From positions 1 to 8,536 of the forward strand of contig JACCTJ010000341.1 of NCBI GenBank assembly GCA_013812485.1: a stretch of DNA of 8,536 nucleotides, written 5' to 3'. The position numbers were made by a program, and so were the translations under genes. Origin of the DNA: Thermoleophilaceae bacterium (GTDB lineage Bacteria; Actinomycetota; Thermoleophilia; Solirubrobacterales; Thermoleophilaceae). This document shows, one piece after another, positions 5,887-8,536 of the stretch. Under the pieces are notes generated by a model. The model did not search any database, was not told the DNA's origin, and worked only from the letters and a program-made list of their open reading frames with translations. Each line of letters opens with the position of its first letter. The first letter of the stretch is position 1.

Positions 5887-6116
5887 CCCGCGGCGCGACG
5901 CGAGTCGTGAACCGCGTGGACCGCGAGATCAGTGGCGTCCTGCTCACCGAGGGCGTTGCGCTGCTGCGCGGTCCGCAATGCGTTGAACCCTAGGTCGACG
6001 CGGGCAAGATCCTCAATCAGCGCGCGGTCATCCTTCGCTGGATGCCGCGCACGCAACCTCGCCAGCAACTCGCTGTCGATCTCCACACGCGTAGTTGTCG
6101 CACCGCCATACCACAA
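5883..6116 (-). CDS. VapB-like antitoxin
   Basis: A small protein (about 77 aa from TTG 6116) directly upstream of, and overlapping by four bases, the PIN toxin. The N-terminal TTTRVEIDSELLARLRARHP looks like a ribbon-helix-helix DNA-binding strand and helix. It is followed by AKDDRALIEDLARVDLGF and a C-terminal tail, NALGEQDATDLAVHAVHDSR, that would wrap the toxin. Such antitoxins bind both their toxin and their own promoter. The start is uncertain: there is no good ribosome binding site at TTG 6116, GTG 6086 would cut into the first strand, and an ATG at 6109 is one frame off, so a single-base change near the start is possible. The body of the frame is intact although the toxin is broken. 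It sits about 44 nt after the pilC stop. Confidence 0.72.
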   Translation of the reverse strand: MWYGGATTTRVEIDSELLARLRARHPAKDDRALIEDLARVDLGFNALRTAQQRNALGEQDATDLAVHAVHDSRRAAG

Positions 6117-6159
6117 GTCTAGGCACGCCGGCCACCTCCGCACGCAGTCCACGCCGCGC

Positions 6160-7252
6160 CTACTTGATCTGGTCGTAGACCTTGAACATCGGCATGTACA
6201 TGGAGATCACGATGAACCCCACGATGACCCCGACGAGCACGATCATCACGGGCTCGATAATCGAGGTCAGCGCCTTGACGGCGGCGGCGACCTCGTCCTC
6301 GTAGAAGTCGGCGACCTTGCTCAGCATGTGGTCGAGCCCGCCGGTCTCCTCGCCCACGGCGACCATCGGCGGGAAGGCCTGCGGCGCCAGCCGCATCGGC
6401 TCGGCGATCGTTCCGCCGCGCCGCACGGAGTCGTGCACGGCCTGCATGGCCAGCTCGACGACCTTGTTGCCCGACGTGCGCCCGGTGATCTCGATGGCCT
6501 CCAGCATAGGCACGCCCGCACCGACGAGCGCCGCGTAGGTACGCGAGAAGCGCGCCAGCGCGACCTTCTGGATGATGCCGCCGATCTTCATGGGGATCTT
6601 GAACTTGAACCGGTCCCACTGCACCTGCCCGCGCTCGCTGTTCTTCCACTTGGGAAGGCCTAGATGCCGAGCACCGTGCCCCCGATCAGCAGGTACCAGC
6701 GCCCCGTGACGAGATGGGACATGCCGACCGAGACCTTGGTGATCGCCGGCAGCTCGCCCCCGAAATCCTCGAACACCTTCTCGAAGACCGGCACGATGAA
6801 GGCGACCAGCGCGAGCAGCACCACGAGCGCGAAGCCGCCCACGAGCCCGGATACATCATCGCCGCGCGCACCTGGCGGCGCAGGGCGTCGTCCTTCTCGA
6901 GCTGGTCGGCCACGCGGTGGAGAGTCTCGTCGAGGATGCCGCCCGTCTCGCCCGCGGCCACCATCGCCGTGTAGAGCTCGTTGAAGATCCGTGGGTGCTT
7001 GGCGAGCGCGTCGGAGAGCGAGATGCCGGCCTCGACATCGCCCCTGATGTCGACGAGCGCCTCCTTGAGCTGCTCGCTCTCTACCTGCTCCTCGAGCACG
7101 TAGAGCGAGCGCAGGAGCGACATCCCGGAGCTGACCATCGAAGAGAACTGGCGCGTAGCCACGGTCAGGTCTCGGGCCTTGACCTTTTTGAATCGGGCGA
7201 GGGTGTCGCCGGCGCTGGCGGGCTTCAGCTCCTCGATGTCGATGACGAAGTG
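6160..7252 (-). pseudogene. pilC: Type IV pilus inner-membrane platform protein PilC, 5'-truncated and decayed
   Basis: PilC (T2SS GspF family) is the polytopic membrane platform on which pilus assembly and retraction ATPases act. Two T2SF domains are visible. The first runs from DIEELKPASAGDTLARFKKV through RQFSSMVSSGMSLLRSLYVL and MVAAGETGGILDETLHRVAD to AAMMYPG. The second runs from FSRTYAALVGAGVPMLEAIE through MVAVGEETGGLDHMLSKVAD to IIEPVMIVLVGVIVGFIVIS and the end KVYDQIK at 6160. Transmembrane helices follow each domain (FALVVLLALVAFIVPVF; LLIGGTVLGI). Damage: a one-base loss near 6855, a TAG at 6660-6662 where a Trp codon is expected, and another one-base shift near 6655. The usual N-terminal 40 or so residues are missing, replaced at about 7250 by transposase sequence. 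Identity is certain; function is lost as written. Confidence 0.92.
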
Positions 7253-7925
7253 GGTTGATCGCTTCCGCCGAGAGGGCGAGGCCGGCCTCGCCGATCGCAG
7301 CTCGGCGCCGCAGAGAGTCGCCAACCGGCCCGGGGAGCGCCGGATCGAGACGATCGCCGCGCTGCGGCGCCTGCGGATGACCGGGCCCGAGATCGCCGAG
7401 TGGCTTCAGATGGCGCTCTCGACCGTGTCCGGGGTCCTCGCCCGCATCGGCCTCGGCAAGCTCTCATCGCCTCGAGCCGCCAGAGCCGGCAAACCGCTAC
7501 GAGCGCCTGCGAGCGGGCGAGCTGATCCACATCGACGTCAAGAAGCTGGTCAGGATCGGCGACGGCGCCGGCCATCGGATGACCGCCAAGCGCACGGGGC
7601 ACGCCCGCGGGATCGGCTGGGAGTCGTCCACGTCTGCGTCGACGACGCCACCCGCCTGGCCTACGTCGAGGTGCTCTGCGACGAGCGGGCGACAACGGCG
7701 ATCGCCTTCCTCCGCCGCGCCGTCGACTTCTACCGAGCCCACGGCATCACGGTCGAGCGCCTGATGACCGACAACGGCTCGGCCTACCGCTCAACCGTGC
7801 ATGCGCTCGCCTGCAAGACACTGCGCATCCGCCACATCCGCACTCGCGCCTACCGCCCGCGCACCAACGGCAAGGCAGAGCGCTTCATCCGCACGATGCT
7901 CGGCTCCTGCGCCGACTCGCACCGA
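7244..7925 (+). mobile_element. IS481-family transposase fragment (both ends missing, frameshifted)
   Basis: Plus-strand translation gives KWVDRFRREGEAGLADRSSA and ALRRLRMTGPEIAEWLQMAL (helix-turn-helix), then STVSGVLARIGLGKLS. After a frame change near 7469 come EPANRYERLRAGELIHIDVK (first catalytic Asp) and GDGAGHRMTAKRTG. Back in the first frame near 7622 follow VHVCVDDATRLAYVEVLCDE, LMTDNGSAYRS (second Asp) and YRPRTNGKAERFIRTMLG (catalytic Glu). This motif order is that of IS481 transposases. The first 30-40 residues and the C-terminal 50 or so residues, which normally include a YNxxRPH motif, are absent, and no terminal inverted repeats are seen. On the left it abuts pilC in the opposite orientation, sharing GACGAAGTG (7244-7252). 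On the right it is joined to a P19-like gene. It is an immobile relic. Confidence 0.88.
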
Positions 7926-7959
7926 GGCCGCAGACCGGTCGCCGGCCGTCCCCGAAGGG

Positions 7960-8535
7960 GTGGCGACCCAGTACCGGACGATCGAGGAGGAGGTCGGCGC
8001 CGAGGGCGGCGACCAGATCAAGGGCCCCTGGCAGGTGTCCTACATCGTCGAGCCGGCCGAGGGCTGGTTCGAGCGCCGCGGCGGCGAGCTTCGCTTCCGC
8101 GAGCCGGCCGAGGGCGAGACCCATCACCTCGAGATCATCCCGCGGGAGGCGTCGACCGGCCGCGTCGTGCCGAACGTCCCGGTGACGCTCGAGGTCCTCG
8201 ACGAGCAGGGCGAGCGGGTCGACGAGAAGCGCCTCAGCCCCTACTACGCCGAGTTCTTCCACTACGCCGACAACTTCTCGCTTCCCGAGGCCGGCGAGTA
8301 CGCGCTTCGGGCTCGCGTCGAGGCGCCGAATCTGCGTCTCCACGGCGAGGAGTCGGAGGGCCCGCCGCTGTCCGAGGGCGTCGAGGTCGAGTTCGACGGC
8401 GTCCGCTCGAGCCGGAGTGATGGTCGGGGGGCCTCGTCGAGTAAAGGGCGGAGCGCTCAACGCCGCCCCGCCCCACCGACCGACGGAAACCGAGGTGAGC
8501 GGTCGTCCGCGTCGAACGTTCGTCCACGGGAGTAA
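7960..8535 (+). CDS. Probable P19/Tp34-like metal-binding domain protein, N-terminally truncated
   Basis: From GTG 7960 the frame encodes 191 aa. Residues 1-145 or so look like a beta-sandwich domain: GPWQVSYIVEPAEGWFERRG, GETHHLEIIPREASTGR, VVPNVPVTLEVLDEQGERVD, SPYYAEFFHYADNFSLPEAG and EYALRARVEAP. The pattern of a His-rich strand, 'P..PVT..V', then a His-Tyr-x-x-Asn and 'GEY.L...V..P' recalls the periplasmic iron/copper-binding P19/Tp34 family (Fe2+ transport component). Those proteins carry a signal peptide; none is present here, because the 5' end was lost at the join with the IS481 fragment (about 7925-7955). A GAAGGGG stretch abuts the GTG too closely to be a good ribosome binding site. 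The last 40 or so residues after VEVEFDGV are low-complexity Ser/Arg and look like run-on beyond the native stop. The family call is moderate. Confidence 0.5.
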   Translation: MATQYRTIEEEVGAEGGDQIKGPWQVSYIVEPAEGWFERRGGELRFREPAEGETHHLEIIPREASTGRVVPNVPVTLEVLDEQGERVDEKRLSPYYAEFFHYADNFSLPEAGEYALRARVEAPNLRLHGEESEGPPLSEGVEVEFDGVRSSRSDGRGASSSKGRSAQRRPAPPTDGNRGERSSASNVRPRE

Positions 8536-8536
8536 T

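Noticed and set aside
8446..8468. GGGCG...CGCCC hairpin near the right edge, possible terminator
   Set aside because: The stem is short with a two-base bulge and no U-tract, and it lies inside the run-on frame; GC-rich sequence gives such stems by chance.

Overview
The window is very GC-rich, with strong G/C bias at third codon positions. It reads like a high-GC Gram-positive chromosome, most likely an actinobacterial lineage of the Thermoleophilia/Solirubrobacterales type. That placement is inferred from protein style and the mltG-aroE gene pair; no rRNA or other marker is present.

Left part (1-1922, + strand): two intact housekeeping genes. These are the 3' part of mltG (endolytic murein transglycosylase, N-terminus off the window) and a complete aroE (shikimate dehydrogenase). 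Next (about 2058-3279) is a wrecked IS256-family element. Its transposase is present once, but the central third is inverted: N-terminal part on -, middle on +, C-terminal tail on -. The inverted middle also carries about five single-base frameshifts.

Central part (3453-5241, - strand): a compact regulatory and pilus region. Reading along the minus strand there is a membrane-anchored SpoIIE/PP2C-type phosphatase, a hairpin, and a sigma-28-like promoter (TCAAGGCG-N11-GCCGATAA). A class I cyclic-di-GMP riboswitch with a perfect 6-bp P1 stem follows, then a strong Shine-Dalgarno and the start of a type IV prepilin gene carrying the GFTLIEL processing site. The prepilin is cut off immediately after that motif. 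A small FlgM-like anti-sigma gene with a good ribosome binding site lies 64 nt further on. Promoter, riboswitch, prepilin and a likely anti-sigma-28 factor are thus in one transcriptional line, which links motility-type sigma control and c-di-GMP to pilin expression. This is the most interesting signal in the window.

Right part (5482-8535): a VapBC-like toxin-antitoxin pair with an apparently intact antitoxin and a PIN toxin broken by frameshifts. Next is a pilC (type IV pilus inner-membrane platform) pseudogene with an in-frame TAG, two frameshifts and a missing N-terminus. Its 5' end is replaced by a fragment of an IS481-family transposase lacking both ends. That fragment is joined in turn to the 3' part of a probable P19/Tp34-like periplasmic metal-binding domain gene. 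Overall, housekeeping genes, the phosphatase and the riboswitch control region are clean, while pilus genes, the toxin and the transposases are decayed. This suggests a type IV pilus locus being dismantled by insertions and rearrangement, or sequence error concentrated there.
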